This document shows, piece by piece, positions 8,657 to 17,018 of a stretch of DNA of 64,000 nucleotides; within the stretch, counting starts at the first letter, position 1, and each line of letters begins with the position of its first letter. Location: contig NZ_SLYA01000002.1 in NCBI RefSeq assembly GCF_004340965.1, positions 868,001 to 932,000 of the forward strand, given 5' to 3'. The translations under genes were made by a program, and so were the position numbers. The notes under the pieces are model-generated. The model was given only the letters and a program-made list of their open reading frames with translations, was not told the origin of the DNA and ran no database searches. This DNA is from Sphingomonas sp. PP-CE-1A-559 (GTDB taxonomy: Bacteria; Pseudomonadota; Alphaproteobacteria; Sphingomonadales; Sphingomonadaceae).

Positions 8657-8782
8657 CCCTCTCCTTAGGGGAGGGGGAAAGGCGCGCGAGCGCCGAGGGT
8701 GAGGGCACGCGCGACACCAGCACGTGCCCTCACCCTTCCGCCGTGCAGCGCGCGTCTCCCTCCCTCTCCCCGAGGGAGAGGG
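8657..8782. repeat. Palindromic intergenic repeat between hppD and hmgA
   Basis: Nested inverted repeats: outer arms CCCTCTCC (8657-8664) with GGAGAGGG (8775-8782), and an inner perfect 13-bp pair GGGTGAGGGCACG (8697-8709) with CGTGCCCTCACCC (8723-8735). The architecture resembles the repeats at 3322 and 19175 but the sequence differs. Inside an operon it may cause partial termination or mRNA processing between hppD and the downstream genes. Confidence 0.65.
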
Positions 8783-8847
8783 AAAGGAAAGAGTTTGAAC
8801 GGCCGGCGGTTCGGGCGTTGATCGGAACAGGTGACGGAGAGGAAGCC

Positions 8848-10185
8848 ATGACAATTCACCAGCCGACCAATGCCGCAGGCGAGACCGCCGGCCAGACCGA
8901 AGACCACGCGGCGTACCAGCCCGGCTTCGGCAACCACGTATCGACTGAGGCGATCCCCGGCGCGCTGCCGATCGGCCGCAATTCGCCGCAGCGGCCCGCG
9001 TTCGGTCTTTATACCGAGCAGCTCTCCGGCACCGCGTTCACCGCACCGCGCCACGAGAACCGTCGCAGCTGGCTCTACCGGATGCGCCCGACTGCCGAGC
9101 ATTCGCCGTTCGAGCGCTATGCGGGGGCGAAGCGGTTCGCGCCTGGCACCACCGGCGCGCCGCTCGCGCCCAATCGCCTGCGCTGGGATCCGATCGAGGC
9201 GCCCGCTCCTGGCACCGACCTGATCGACGGCATGACGACGATGCTCGCCAACCGCGACCCCGCCGATCTGGAAGGCGTCGCGCTCCACGTCTACGCTGCC
9301 AACACCGACATGACCGCGCGGGTGTTCATGGACGCAGACGGCGAACTGCTGTTCGTGCCGCAGGCTGGACGGCTACGACTGCTGACCGAACTCGGCCGGA
9401 TCGACATCGCGCCCGGCCAGATTGCGCTGATCCCCCGCGGCGTTCGCTTCCGCGCCGAACTCCCCGATGGCGAAGCGCGCGGCTATGTCGCGGAGAACCA
9501 CGGCGCGCTGTTCCGCTTGCCCGATCTCGGCCCGATCGGCGCCAACGGGCTGGCAAACCCGCGCGATTTCGAGACGCCGGTCGCTTGGTTCGAGGATCGC
9601 GACGAGCCGGTCGAGGTCGTCCAGAAGTTCATGGGATCGTTGTGGACCACGACGCTCGATCACTCGCCGCTCGACGTCGTCGCGTGGCACGGCAATCTTG
9701 CACCGTGGCGGTACGACCTGTCGCGGTTCAATACGATCAACACGGTCAGCTTCGATCATCCCGATCCGTCGATCTTCACGCTGCTGACCTCGCCAAGCGA
9801 CGTGCCCGGCCGCGCGAACGCCGATTTCGTGATATTCCCGCCACGCTGGATGGTCGCCGAGGGTACGTTCCGGCCGCCCTGGTTCCACCGTAATGTCATG
9901 TCCGAAGCTATGGGGCTGATTACCGGCGCCTACGATGCGAAGGCCGAGGGGTTCGCGCCGGGCGGTATCTCGCTGCACAACCTGATGTCGGGCCATGGCC
10001 CCGATCTGGCGAGCTGGCAGGGCGCGAGTGCGGCGGACCTGAAGCCGCACAAGATCGACGGGACGATGGCGTTCATGCTGGAGAGCTGCTGGCCGTACAA
10101 GCCTACCGCCTATGCGCTCGAGCATTCGCAACTCGATTATGATGCGGTGTGGTCGGATTTCCCCAAGGCGATTCTGCCGAAGTGA
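8848..10185 (+). CDS. hmgA: Homogentisate 1,2-dioxygenase
   Basis: Fe(II) ring-cleaving enzyme forming maleylacetoacetate from homogentisate. ATG 8848 is preceded by GGAGAGGAAGCC and gives 445 residues, the normal family size; the frame is open further upstream, but that part translates the palindromic repeat. Family landmarks are [26 protein letters not shown] at the N-terminus, [24 protein letters not shown] (Fe-ligand region) and [10 protein letters not shown] near the C-terminus. The TGA overlaps the GTG start of maiA (GTGA), indicating coupled translation. Confidence 0.97.
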   Translation: MTIHQPTNAAGETAGQTEDHAAYQPGFGNHVSTEAIPGALPIGRNSPQRPAFGLYTEQLSGTAFTAPRHENRRSWLYRMRPTAEHSPFERYAGAKRFAPGTTGAPLAPNRLRWDPIEAPAPGTDLIDGMTTMLANRDPADLEGVALHVYAANTDMTARVFMDADGELLFVPQAGRLRLLTELGRIDIAPGQIALIPRGVRFRAELPDGEARGYVAENHGALFRLPDLGPIGANGLANPRDFETPVAWFEDRDEPVEVVQKFMGSLWTTTLDHSPLDVVAWHGNLAPWRYDLSRFNTINTVSFDHPDPSIFTLLTSPSDVPGRANADFVIFPPRWMVAEGTFRPPWFHRNVMSEAMGLITGAYDAKAEGFAPGGISLHNLMSGHGPDLASWQGASAADLKPHKIDGTMAFMLESCWPYKPTAYALEHSQLDYDAVWSDFPKAILPK

Positions 10186-10826
10186 GCCTTACTCTGCACG
10201 GCTATTGGCGCTCGACCACCGCCTACCGCGTTCGTATCGCGCTTGCCCTGAAGGGCGTGGCGTATGCGCAGGTCACGCACGACCTTCGCAAAGGCGCGCA
10301 ACGCGAGGCGGGCTATCGTGCGCTCAATCCACAGGGCCTGGTGCCGGCGCTGGAGATCGACAACGCGGTCTTCACGCAGAGCCCCGCGATTCTTGAATGG
10401 ATCGACGAGACCTATCCCGATCCACCGCTGCTCCCCGTTGGCGCGAATGATCGGGCGATCGTCCGTGCGATGGCCGCGACGATCGCCTGCGACATTCACC
10501 CGGTGAACAATCTTCGTATCCTGAACGCCTTGCGCGTCGGGTTCGGGGCAGACGAGGCGGCGGTGAACTACTGGATCGCGCGCTGGATCGGCGACGGTTT
10601 CGCAGCGCTCGAGACGCAGATCGCGCACCATGGCGACGGCTTCGCGTTCGGCGCGACACCGACGATCGCCGATTGTCATCTCGTGCCGCAAGTCTATTCG
10701 GCCGAGCGGTTTGCGGTCAATCTCTCGCCTTACCCGAAGCTCAAGGCGGCGGCAGAGAACGCCCGCGCCCTCCCCGCCTTCGCCGCCGCCCACCCTGACT
10801 GCCAGCCGGACGCCGACCTCGCATGA
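10182..10826 (+). CDS. maiA: Maleylacetoacetate isomerase (zeta-class GST)
   Basis: Glutathione-dependent cis-trans isomerase turning maleylacetoacetate into fumarylacetoacetate. The 214-residue product has the zeta-GST signature [21 protein letters not shown] at the N-terminus, the cis-Pro segment [12 protein letters not shown], and the C-terminal helix containing [12 protein letters not shown] chose GTG 10182 because it overlaps the hmgA stop and the protein then begins immediately before the conserved first strand. It overlaps the next gene by ATGA. Fumarylacetoacetase, the following step, is not encoded in this window. Confidence 0.95.
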   Translation: MSLTLHGYWRSTTAYRVRIALALKGVAYAQVTHDLRKGAQREAGYRALNPQGLVPALEIDNAVFTQSPAILEWIDETYPDPPLLPVGANDRAIVRAMAATIACDIHPVNNLRILNALRVGFGADEAAVNYWIARWIGDGFAALETQIAHHGDGFAFGATPTIADCHLVPQVYSAERFAVNLSPYPKLKAAAENARALPAFAAAHPDCQPDADLA

Positions 10827-11188
10827 GCGAAGGCGAACGGCTGACCGCGACGCCGGGCGGGATCAAGCTCGCGCCGCTCGACGCGATTGCGAACGGCAAG
10901 GCGCGGAACTTCGTACTCCAGATGCGTGCGGGCCGCTTCCACGGCTTCGTCGTGCGCAAGGACGACGCGGTGTTCGGTTATGTCGATCGCTGCCCTCATA
11001 TGGGCCTGCCGCTCGCACAAATGCTCGACGACTATCTCACGCCGCGCGGCGACTTGATCGCGTGCAGCTGGCATTCCGCGCTGTTCGAGATCGACAGCGG
11101 CGGGTGCGTTGGCGGACCGTGCGGGGGAGCGCGACTGACGCCTTGGCCGGTCGCGGTAGTCGACGGGATGATCGTCACCGCAGGCTGA
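10823..11188 (+). CDS. Rieske [2Fe-2S] domain protein
   Basis: A 121-residue stand-alone Rieske protein. The cluster ligands are clear: CPHMGLPL (Cys57, His59) and CSWHSALFE (Cys81, His84). There is no signal peptide or membrane anchor, so it is probably a soluble cytoplasmic electron carrier or oxygenase-type ferredoxin. It overlaps maiA by ATGA and is thus the last gene of the homogentisate operon. What it donates electrons to is unknown; none of hppD, hmgA or maiA needs a ferredoxin. Confidence 0.93.
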   Translation: MSEGERLTATPGGIKLAPLDAIANGKARNFVLQMRAGRFHGFVVRKDDAVFGYVDRCPHMGLPLAQMLDDYLTPRGDLIACSWHSALFEIDSGGCVGGPCGGARLTPWPVAVVDGMIVTAG

Positions 11189-11243
11189 CGCGGCGGGCGA
11201 CTTGCGCTAAGGGAGCGCACCTCCTCCCCTGCACGATGAACCG

Positions 11244-12218
11244 ATGACCGAAACCCTGCCCATCCGCGTCGTGGCGCTGTACCGCTTCACGCCGTTCGCC
11301 GACATCGCCGCGATCCAGCCACCGCTTGCGCTCGCGTGCTGTTCGAACGGGGTGAAGGGGACGCTGCTGCTCGCCGCCGAGGGGATCAACGGGACGATCG
11401 CCGGGTCCGAGGCCGGCATCGACGCGGTGCTCGCGCATATTCGCGCGCTGCCAGGCTGCGCCGATCTCGACGTGAAGGAATCGCGCGCGGAGACGATGCC
11501 GTTTCACCGGATGAAGGTTCGGCTGAAGCGCGAGATCGTAACGATGGGCGAGCCCGCGATCGATCCGTTGGAGGGCGTCGGCCACTACGTCGAGCCCGAG
11601 GACTGGAACGCGCTGATCGCCGACCCGGGAACGATCGTGATCGACACGCGCAACGACTACGAGGTTGCGGTCGGCACGTTCGCCGGCGCGGTAGATCCGC
11701 AGACGCGGACCTTCCGGGATTTTCCGGCTTGGTTTCGCGCGCACCGCGACGAACTGGTTGGGAACGGGCCGCCGCCGAAGATCGCGATGTTCTGTACCGG
11801 GGGGATACGGTGCGAGAAGTCGACTGCGTTCCTGAAGGCCGAGGGGCTGGACGAGGTGTATCACCTCAAGGGCGGCATCCTGAAGTACCTGGAGACCGTG
11901 CCCGAGTCGGAGAGCCTTTGGGAGGGAGAATGTTTCGTGTTCGATCAGCGGGTTGCGGTTGGACATGGGCTTGCGCTCGGAAGTCATGTGCTGTGCCATG
12001 CGTGCCGGATGCCGGTGAGTGTGGAGGACCGTGCCTCGCCGCTGTATGTCGAGGGGGTGAGTTGCCCGGCGTGTCATGACGCGCGGGACGAGGTGCAACG
12101 GGCGGGCTATGCGGAGCGCGAGCGGCAGGTACGGCTGGCTGAGGCTCGGGGTGAGGCGCATGTCGGGGCGGTGTTGCCTAAGACTCGTGCCGGTGCCGAG
12201 CGAGAGGCTGACGACTGA
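11244..12218 (+). CDS. trhO: tRNA uridine(34) hydroxylase, rhodanese family
   Basis: A 324-residue TrhO/YceA protein, which hydroxylates wobble uridine-34 of certain tRNAs on the way to 5-carboxymethoxy- or methoxyuridine. The N-terminal alpha/beta domain ([23 protein letters not shown]) is followed by a rhodanese domain with catalytic Cys184 in [15 protein letters not shown]. The C-terminus carries paired cysteines ([15 protein letters not shown]) of zinc-ribbon type. It stands alone between the homogentisate operon and a convergent gene; a long hairpin follows the stop. Confidence 0.94.
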   Translation: MTETLPIRVVALYRFTPFADIAAIQPPLALACCSNGVKGTLLLAAEGINGTIAGSEAGIDAVLAHIRALPGCADLDVKESRAETMPFHRMKVRLKREIVTMGEPAIDPLEGVGHYVEPEDWNALIADPGTIVIDTRNDYEVAVGTFAGAVDPQTRTFRDFPAWFRAHRDELVGNGPPPKIAMFCTGGIRCEKSTAFLKAEGLDEVYHLKGGILKYLETVPESESLWEGECFVFDQRVAVGHGLALGSHVLCHACRMPVSVEDRASPLYVEGVSCPACHDARDEVQRAGYAERERQVRLAEARGEAHVGAVLPKTRAGAEREADD

Positions 12219-12225
12219 CAGAAGT

Positions 12226-12281
12226 TTGTTCATCCGCGAAGGCGGGTGCCCAGTCTGGCACCCACCTTCGCGGGTGAACAA
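12226..12281. terminator. Long hairpin between convergent trhO and ankyrin genes
   Basis: Arms of 25 bases (12226-12250 and 12257-12281) are complementary except at two positions and are separated by a 6-nt loop, CAGTCT. The arm contains GCGAAGGCGGGTGCC, a motif reminiscent of sphingomonad intergenic palindromes. No long T-run flanks it. Placed between converging genes, it probably acts as a bidirectional terminator or is a repeat element. Confidence 0.6.
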
Positions 12282-12291
12282 CTTGAGGGGG

Positions 12292-12813
12292 CTAGCCGGT
12301 CGTTGCGAAGCGCTTGGCCAACATCGCGTTCCCCTGCGACACCGCCAGCGAGTGTACGGTGTTCCCTGCCGCATCGACGATCGCCGGGTCCGCGCCGTGC
12401 TCCATCAACAGGTCGATGATCGCCGTCTTGTTCACCAACGCCGCCATCATCAGCGCGGTCTGGCCGACGCCATTCCGCCGGTTCACGTCCGCACCAGCAT
12501 CGAGCAAAATCTGCGCGATCTCGGTATAGCCCTTGAAGCAGACGCCCATCAGGGCGGTGTTGCCGCGCGCGTCCCCCGCGCCATCGACCTGCGCACCGGC
12601 CGCGAGGAGCGCCGCGGTGGCCTCGGCTTGGCCGTTGTAGCTGGCGATCACCAGCGGCGTGTAGCCCTTCGCGTCAGTCACCTCGATATCGACCCCCGCC
12701 TGCAACAGCGCCGGGATCATCTCGTCGCGCCCCGTCCGCGCGGCGTCTAACATCAGTTCGACCAGCCGTTCCATCGGTGGCAACGGGGGTAGCTCAAGCG
12801 CGTCAGTCATCAT
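12292..12813 (-). CDS. Ankyrin repeat protein
   Basis: A 173-residue protein made mostly of ankyrin repeats, with about four units between residues 50 and 165 (KGYTPLVIASYNGQAEATAALLAAGA, RGNTALMGVCFKGYTEIAQILLDAGA, GQTALMMAALVNKTAIIDLLMEHGA). No signal peptide is apparent, so it is likely a cytoplasmic protein-binding module. Its start overlaps the end of the ATP-grasp gene by 11 bases, making it the last gene of the DUF2170-PspA-ATP-grasp arm. Its partner is unknown; the co-encoded envelope proteins are the first candidates. Confidence 0.9.
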   Translation of the reverse strand: MMTDALELPPLPPMERLVELMLDAARTGRDEMIPALLQAGVDIEVTDAKGYTPLVIASYNGQAEATAALLAAGAQVDGAGDARGNTALMGVCFKGYTEIAQILLDAGADVNRRNGVGQTALMMAALVNKTAIIDLLMEHGADPAIVDAAGNTVHSLAVSQGNAMLAKRFATTG

Positions 12814-13972
12814 TCGCCTCGATGATATGCGGCACGAACCGCGCGAGATTGCGCGTCACGACCGTTTCATCTTCCCGAACGCCGATCCCCGCGGCTTCGT
12901 TGCCGACCATCCACGCGCCGATCACCGGATGGCGGCCGTCGAACACGGGTGGAGGCGCATACGCCTGCCGGATCGCACCCTCGACGCCATAGCCCTGATC
13001 GAGAACCGCATGGCCGTCCTCGCCGATCACCTCGACGTTCGCGCCCTCGCGCGAGAACAACGGCTTGCGCACGTATTTCGGCCCTAGGATCTTGGCGGCG
13101 GGATCGTTGTCGAAGAACGCGGGGAGCAGGTTCGGATGCTCGGGATGGCGTTCCCACAGCAACGGGAGGATGCCCTTGTTCGACAGGATCGACTTCCATG
13201 CCGGTTCGATCCAGCGCACGTCGGCGCGCGACAGGTTCGGCGCATAAGGCTCGCGGAGCATGAACTCCCACGGATACAGCTTGAACGCGGCCTGCACCTC
13301 GAAGCCGTCGGTGTCGACGAAGCGCCCATCGGCGGCGAGGCCAATATCCTTCATCTCGACGAACTTCGGTTCGATGCCGACCTGCGACGCCAGATCCTCG
13401 AAGAACCGCACCGTCTGGCGATCCTCGATCGCCGACGCATCCGCCGCGAAATGGACGAAGCCGCCGCTCGGAAACAATGCACGGAACCGCTCGCGTAGCT
13501 TGTCGAACAGGCTGTTGAACTGATCGGTCCCCGCCGGCAACGCATCGCTCGCGAGCAGATCCTCAAGCCACATCCACTGGAACGTCGCGCATTCGAACAC
13601 CGACGTCGGCGTATCGGCATTATACTCGTAGAGCTTGGCCGGCCCCGTCCCGTCATAGGCGAAGTCGAACCGCCCGTAGAGCGACGGCTGGCGCGTCCGC
13701 CACGTTTCCGCGACGTAGTTCCACTGCTCGCGCGGGATCGCGAGGCGTTCCATCAACTGCTGGTCGCGGACCACCTCGTCAACCAGATCGAGACACATCG
13801 CGTGCAACTGTTCCGCGGCGGGTTCGAGGTCGTTCTCGATCTCCGCCAGCGTGAAGGCGTATGCCGCGCCCTCGTCCCAGTACGGTTCGCCATCCGTGTC
13901 GTGATAGACGAACCCGATCGCGTCGGCCCGTTCGCGCCAGTCGCCGCGCGGGTCGACCGCGATCCGGCGCAT
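12803..13972 (-). CDS. Glutathionylspermidine synthase-like ATP-grasp ligase (YjfC/YgiC family)
   Basis: A 389-residue homologue of the C-terminal synthetase domain of glutathionylspermidine synthase, like E. coli YjfC and YgiC. Recognisable segments are LYGRFDFAYDGTGPAKLYEYNADTPTSVFE, near the substrate and Mg-ATP site, and KILGPKYVRKPLFSREGANVEV, near the end of the ATP-grasp core. The amidase domain of true GspS is missing. The family is expected to form an amide bond using ATP; the substrate of YjfC-type enzymes is not established. It overlaps the upstream PspA gene by ATGA. Confidence 0.9.
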   Translation of the reverse strand: MRRIAVDPRGDWRERADAIGFVYHDTDGEPYWDEGAAYAFTLAEIENDLEPAAEQLHAMCLDLVDEVVRDQQLMERLAIPREQWNYVAETWRTRQPSLYGRFDFAYDGTGPAKLYEYNADTPTSVFECATFQWMWLEDLLASDALPAGTDQFNSLFDKLRERFRALFPSGGFVHFAADASAIEDRQTVRFFEDLASQVGIEPKFVEMKDIGLAADGRFVDTDGFEVQAAFKLYPWEFMLREPYAPNLSRADVRWIEPAWKSILSNKGILPLLWERHPEHPNLLPAFFDNDPAAKILGPKYVRKPLFSREGANVEVIGEDGHAVLDQGYGVEGAIRQAYAPPPVFDGRHPVIGAWMVGNEAAGIGVREDETVVTRNLARFVPHIIEANDD

Positions 13973-14721
13973 CAGGAGTCCGACGTCTTGGAGTCGTCGC
14001 GCTGCCCGATCTGCAGCGTCTGGCCGAGTTCCGGCGTCTTCGGCGCGGTCAGGCGCGCGAGCACGTCGTCCGCGGACGACTGCCCCGGTCCGATGCCTGC
14101 CAGCCGCAGCTTCTCGTCGAGGTCGGCGCCGGTGCGTCGGTCTTCCAGTTCGCCCGCCGCCTTGATCCGCTCGCCACGGATCGCCTGGCGTTCACGAATA
14201 CGCGCGAGGCTGTCCGCAGCCGAGCCGAGCTTGTTGCCTGCACCCATGCTGCCCGACGCGACCGAGGCCTGCGCCTTCTGCACCGACTCGTTGACCTTGA
14301 CGACCTCGACCTCGCGGCGGAGCTGTTCGATCTTGCGGTCGGTCTGCGCGACGGCGGTGTGGATCTGCTCCTCGGCGGCGCGCATGTCCTCGACTTGCGG
14401 AGACTTCAGCGCGATGTCCTGTTCGAGATCGGCGATCCGCTGCGCGACCTGGCGCGCGAGATCCATGTTGCCCTTCTCGACAGCGATCCGCGCCGAAGCC
14501 TCGTACTTGGTTGCCTGAGCACGGAAGCTCTCGACCTCGGTTTCGAGGATACGGCGACGCGCTACCAGCCCCGCGAGATCGTCGCGTGCCTTGCCTTGCG
14601 CCTTGTCGGCATCGCGAATTTCCTGGTCGAGGATACGCAGCGCGTTCGCGTCGACGACCGCCGCGCCCGCCTCGTGCGCACCGGCGCGACCGAGGGTGAA
14701 AAGCTTGCTCCAGATGGCCAT
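13972..14721 (-). CDS. PspA/IM30 family membrane-stress protein
   Basis: A 249-residue, largely alpha-helical coiled-coil protein of the PspA/IM30 (ESCRT-III-like) family, corresponding to E. coli YjfJ. ATG 14721 is behind GAGAGACTGGC and gives the usual N-terminus MAIWSKLFTLGRAGAHEAG. The helical region (residues 30-160) is rich in Gln, Glu, Arg and Ala, for example ARQVAQRIADLEQDIALKS. PspA proteins bind stressed inner membrane and oligomerise. No pspBC or pspF is nearby. It lies between the DUF2170 gene (38-bp gap) and the ATP-grasp gene (ATGA overlap). Confidence 0.92.
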   Translation of the reverse strand: MAIWSKLFTLGRAGAHEAGAAVVDANALRILDQEIRDADKAQGKARDDLAGLVARRRILETEVESFRAQATKYEASARIAVEKGNMDLARQVAQRIADLEQDIALKSPQVEDMRAAEEQIHTAVAQTDRKIEQLRREVEVVKVNESVQKAQASVASGSMGAGNKLGSAADSLARIRERQAIRGERIKAAGELEDRRTGADLDEKLRLAGIGPGQSSADDVLARLTAPKTPELGQTLQIGQRDDSKTSDS

Positions 14722-14759
14722 GCCAGTCTCTCCGTTTGTATCTAAATCAGGCGATGACG

Positions 14760-15194
14760 TCAGGCTGCCGGGATCTGCGCGTGGCGCAGGTCGGTGGCCG
14801 CATCGATCGCATTCTCGGCAAGCGTGCGCAGTTCGATGATCACGGTATCGAGCCGGCTCGACGTCGCGAGTTCGCCGAACAACTCGTAATAATCGCGGCC
14901 ATCGACCGTGCCGATCCCGAAGTTCGACAGCGGCACCAGCTTCTGCGACTTCAGCAGGAAGGTGTTGAACGCCAGCTGGTCCTCCTGCTCGTCGCACGGC
15001 CACAGCAAGGTCGAGCACGCGATCTGCGCCTCGCTGACGTTGACGAACAGTTCGAGGTCGCCGTGGTGGTGCATCGTCACCAGCAAGACCGGGTCCGCGC
15101 CCTCCAGGATCCGAGCGGAAAACTCGCCGGCTTTCGCAGGCTCGGACGTGTCGAGCGCGGCCTTCAGGCTGCGGACGGTCCAGATGTCGGTCAA
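14760..15194 (-). CDS. DUF2170 (YjfI-like) protein
   Basis: Probable 144-residue DUF2170 protein, the family of E. coli YjfI. I chose the TTG at 15194, which follows GGGAG by 8 bases and gives a product close to YjfI in length (LTDIWTVRSLKAALDTSEP...). A longer frame reaches 15305, but its extra residues look non-coding and would run into the divergent promoter region. Conserved-looking parts include VTMHHHGDLELFVNVSEAQIACSTLLWP and LKSQKLVPLSNFGI. Cytoplasmic; function unknown, but it is repeatedly found next to PspA genes. Confidence 0.8.
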   Translation of the reverse strand: MTDIWTVRSLKAALDTSEPAKAGEFSARILEGADPVLLVTMHHHGDLELFVNVSEAQIACSTLLWPCDEQEDQLAFNTFLLKSQKLVPLSNFGIGTVDGRDYYELFGELATSSRLDTVIIELRTLAENAIDAATDLRHAQIPAA

Positions 15195-15322
15195 TGCAAG
15201 AACTCCCGTGCTTGTCGCTCGCGCAGACACATAGGCGCAGGCGAAGGGCGCGCCAATGGCGCTTTGCGACGGCTCGCGCTTTGGCCTAAGAGGCACGCCA
15301 ACCACAGAGACGCGAGGATTGC

Positions 15323-15964
15323 ATGTTCGATCGCCTGTTCGGCCGCAAGCCCGCGCTTGATGGCAACGCCCTGCCCGTAGTCCGCAACGTCACGCTGGGG
15401 CGCACGGTGACGGTCGATCCGCTGGCGTGGCGTAGGTTCGGCTCGGAGCTGCTGTTCCCGTTCGACCGCGATACGCTGGTGATCGTCGCGCAGGGGCTGA
15501 TCGACCTCAACGAAGGCGGCTTCGTCCACCGGTTCTACACCGACGACGACATCATGTTCCAGGCGGTGTCGAACGACCGCGACGGACAGGACGTCACCGA
15601 TGTCACGCTGTTCGCGCCATGGGACAGCAGCTATCCGTCGTCCGCCGCCGAGCGCCCGGCGTGGAAGAGCCGGCTCAAGGCACGCACCTTCACCGCCGAG
15701 GGGCTACCCGAATACAGCCGCGCATGGTTCGGCCCCGAAGCCAGCGAGCAGGAGCCCGTGACGTTCTGGGAAGAACTGCACGACGACCGCGACGGGATCG
15801 TCGACCGCCGCATCTTCCAGACCTGCATGCTGTTTAGCCGCGACCTGCCGGGCGACGACGGCCGCGAATTGCTGCTCGCGATCGACATGGAGACCAAGTC
15901 CGGCGACGTTTCGTTCGAGATCATGCTGGGCGTGGCACTGGAACTCGGCGAGTTCAGGGCCTAG
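15323..15964 (+). CDS. DUF2491 (YjfK-like) protein
   Basis: A 213-residue DUF2491 protein, equivalent to E. coli YjfK, starting with MFDRLFGRKP. It has no signal peptide and is rich in acidic residues (FYTDDDIMFQAVSNDRDGQDVTDVTLF). It begins the rightward arm of the envelope-stress cluster, divergent from the DUF2170 gene across about 130 bases. The start follows GCGAGGATTGC. Its biochemical function is unknown. Downstream are the DUF350 membrane protein (32-bp gap) and the DUF1190 lipoprotein. Confidence 0.88.
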   Translation: MFDRLFGRKPALDGNALPVVRNVTLGRTVTVDPLAWRRFGSELLFPFDRDTLVIVAQGLIDLNEGGFVHRFYTDDDIMFQAVSNDRDGQDVTDVTLFAPWDSSYPSSAAERPAWKSRLKARTFTAEGLPEYSRAWFGPEASEQEPVTFWEELHDDRDGIVDRRIFQTCMLFSRDLPGDDGRELLLAIDMETKSGDVSFEIMLGVALELGEFRA

Positions 15965-15996
15965 CGTCGCGCGCAGACGGCTCCGGGGGAAATGCC

Positions 15997-16410
15997 ATGA
16001 TCGACCAATACAGCTTCGGCGCCAGCGCGCTCGCCTTCCTGATCGCGTTCGTCGCGGCGGGTGCGTTCACGATACTGTTCAAGGTCGTCTACCAGGTCGC
16101 GACGCCGTATCACGAGAAGTCGCTGATCCGCGAAGGCAACACCGCCGCGGCGATCACACTCGGCGCGGCGCTGCTCGGCTATGTCCTGCCGCTCGCCTCT
16201 GCGCTGACGCATACCGTCTCGCTGGTCGAGTTCGCGGTGTGGGCGTTGCTGGCGGGCGTGATCCAGATCGTCACGTTCCTGGTGGTCCAGCATTTCGTGA
16301 TGCGAGACTTCAACGACCGGATTGTCCGCGGTGAAATCGCGGCGGCGACCTATATGGGCAGCATCTCGCTGTGCGTCGGCATCCTCAACGCCGCCTGCAT
16401 GACGAACTGA
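15997..16410 (+). CDS. DUF350 (YjfL-like) inner-membrane protein
   Basis: A 137-residue integral membrane protein with about four hydrophobic helices (ALAFLIAFVAAGAFTILFKVVY, ITLGAALLGYVLPLASAL, FAVWALLAGVIQIVTFLVVQ, ATYMGSISLCVGILNAA). The motif EGNTAAAITLGAALLGYVLPL is typical of DUF350/YjfL. The family is of unknown function and repeatedly co-occurs with ATP-grasp and PspA genes. The DUF1190 gene starts 11 bases after the stop, so the three rightward genes form one operon. Confidence 0.9.
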   Translation: MIDQYSFGASALAFLIAFVAAGAFTILFKVVYQVATPYHEKSLIREGNTAAAITLGAALLGYVLPLASALTHTVSLVEFAVWALLAGVIQIVTFLVVQHFVMRDFNDRIVRGEIAAATYMGSISLCVGILNAACMTN

Positions 16411-16421
16411 AGGGCATAGCG

Positions 16422-16991
16422 ATGAAGCGTTCCAGATCGATCGTCCTCACCAGCCTGATCGCAGGCTCGGGAATCTCGCTGACCGCGTGCGACGGCGATG
16501 TCGGCGGCAAGCCCGTCGAGGCGCAGAGCTATGCGTCGGTGCAGGAGTGCCGCGCGGCGGGTGCTTTGTCCGCGGTCCAGTGCGATACCGCGTTCGAGCA
16601 GGCCAAGGCCGATGCCGCGAAGACCGCGCCACGGTTCCAGGACCGACAGACCTGCGAAGAACAATATGGCGCCGCGCAGTGCGAGCCGCGCAACAACGGC
16701 AGTGGCGGAAGCTTCTTCACGCCGCTGCTGACGGGCTTCCTGGTCGGGCAGGCGCTCAACGGCGGCTTCGGCAACCGCGGCGCACCGATGTACCGCGACC
16801 GCGACGGCAATTATTACGGTGGCGCTGGTGGGCGGATCAACCGGGACTATGTGACGGGCCGTACCCGCGTCGGCTCCGACGCCTTCACGCCGACCACCGC
16901 CAGAGCCCCTGCCCGCGTCCAGTCGCGCAGTTCGGTGATCTCGCGCGGTGGCTTCGGCGGCGGCTTTGGTGGTCGCAGCTTCGGGGGGTAA
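16422..16991 (+). CDS. DUF1190 (YjfM/YgiB-like) lipoprotein
   Basis: A 189-residue DUF1190 protein, the family of E. coli YjfM and YgiB. ATG 16422 gives a lipoprotein signal with lipobox LTAC (Cys23). The mature part has the cysteines YASVQECRAAG, LSAVQCDTAF and TCEEQYGAAQCEPR, then a low-complexity Gly-, Arg- and Ser-rich tail (GGFGGGFGGRSFGG). It is probably anchored to a membrane on the periplasmic side. It ends the DUF2491-DUF350-DUF1190 arm and faces a convergent GST gene 27 bases away. Confidence 0.9.
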   Translation: MKRSRSIVLTSLIAGSGISLTACDGDVGGKPVEAQSYASVQECRAAGALSAVQCDTAFEQAKADAAKTAPRFQDRQTCEEQYGAAQCEPRNNGSGGSFFTPLLTGFLVGQALNGGFGNRGAPMYRDRDGNYYGGAGGRINRDYVTGRTRVGSDAFTPTTARAPARVQSRSSVISRGGFGGGFGGRSFGG

Positions 16992-17018
16992 CGCGGCCGC
17001 TACCCCCTTCCATCGTCT

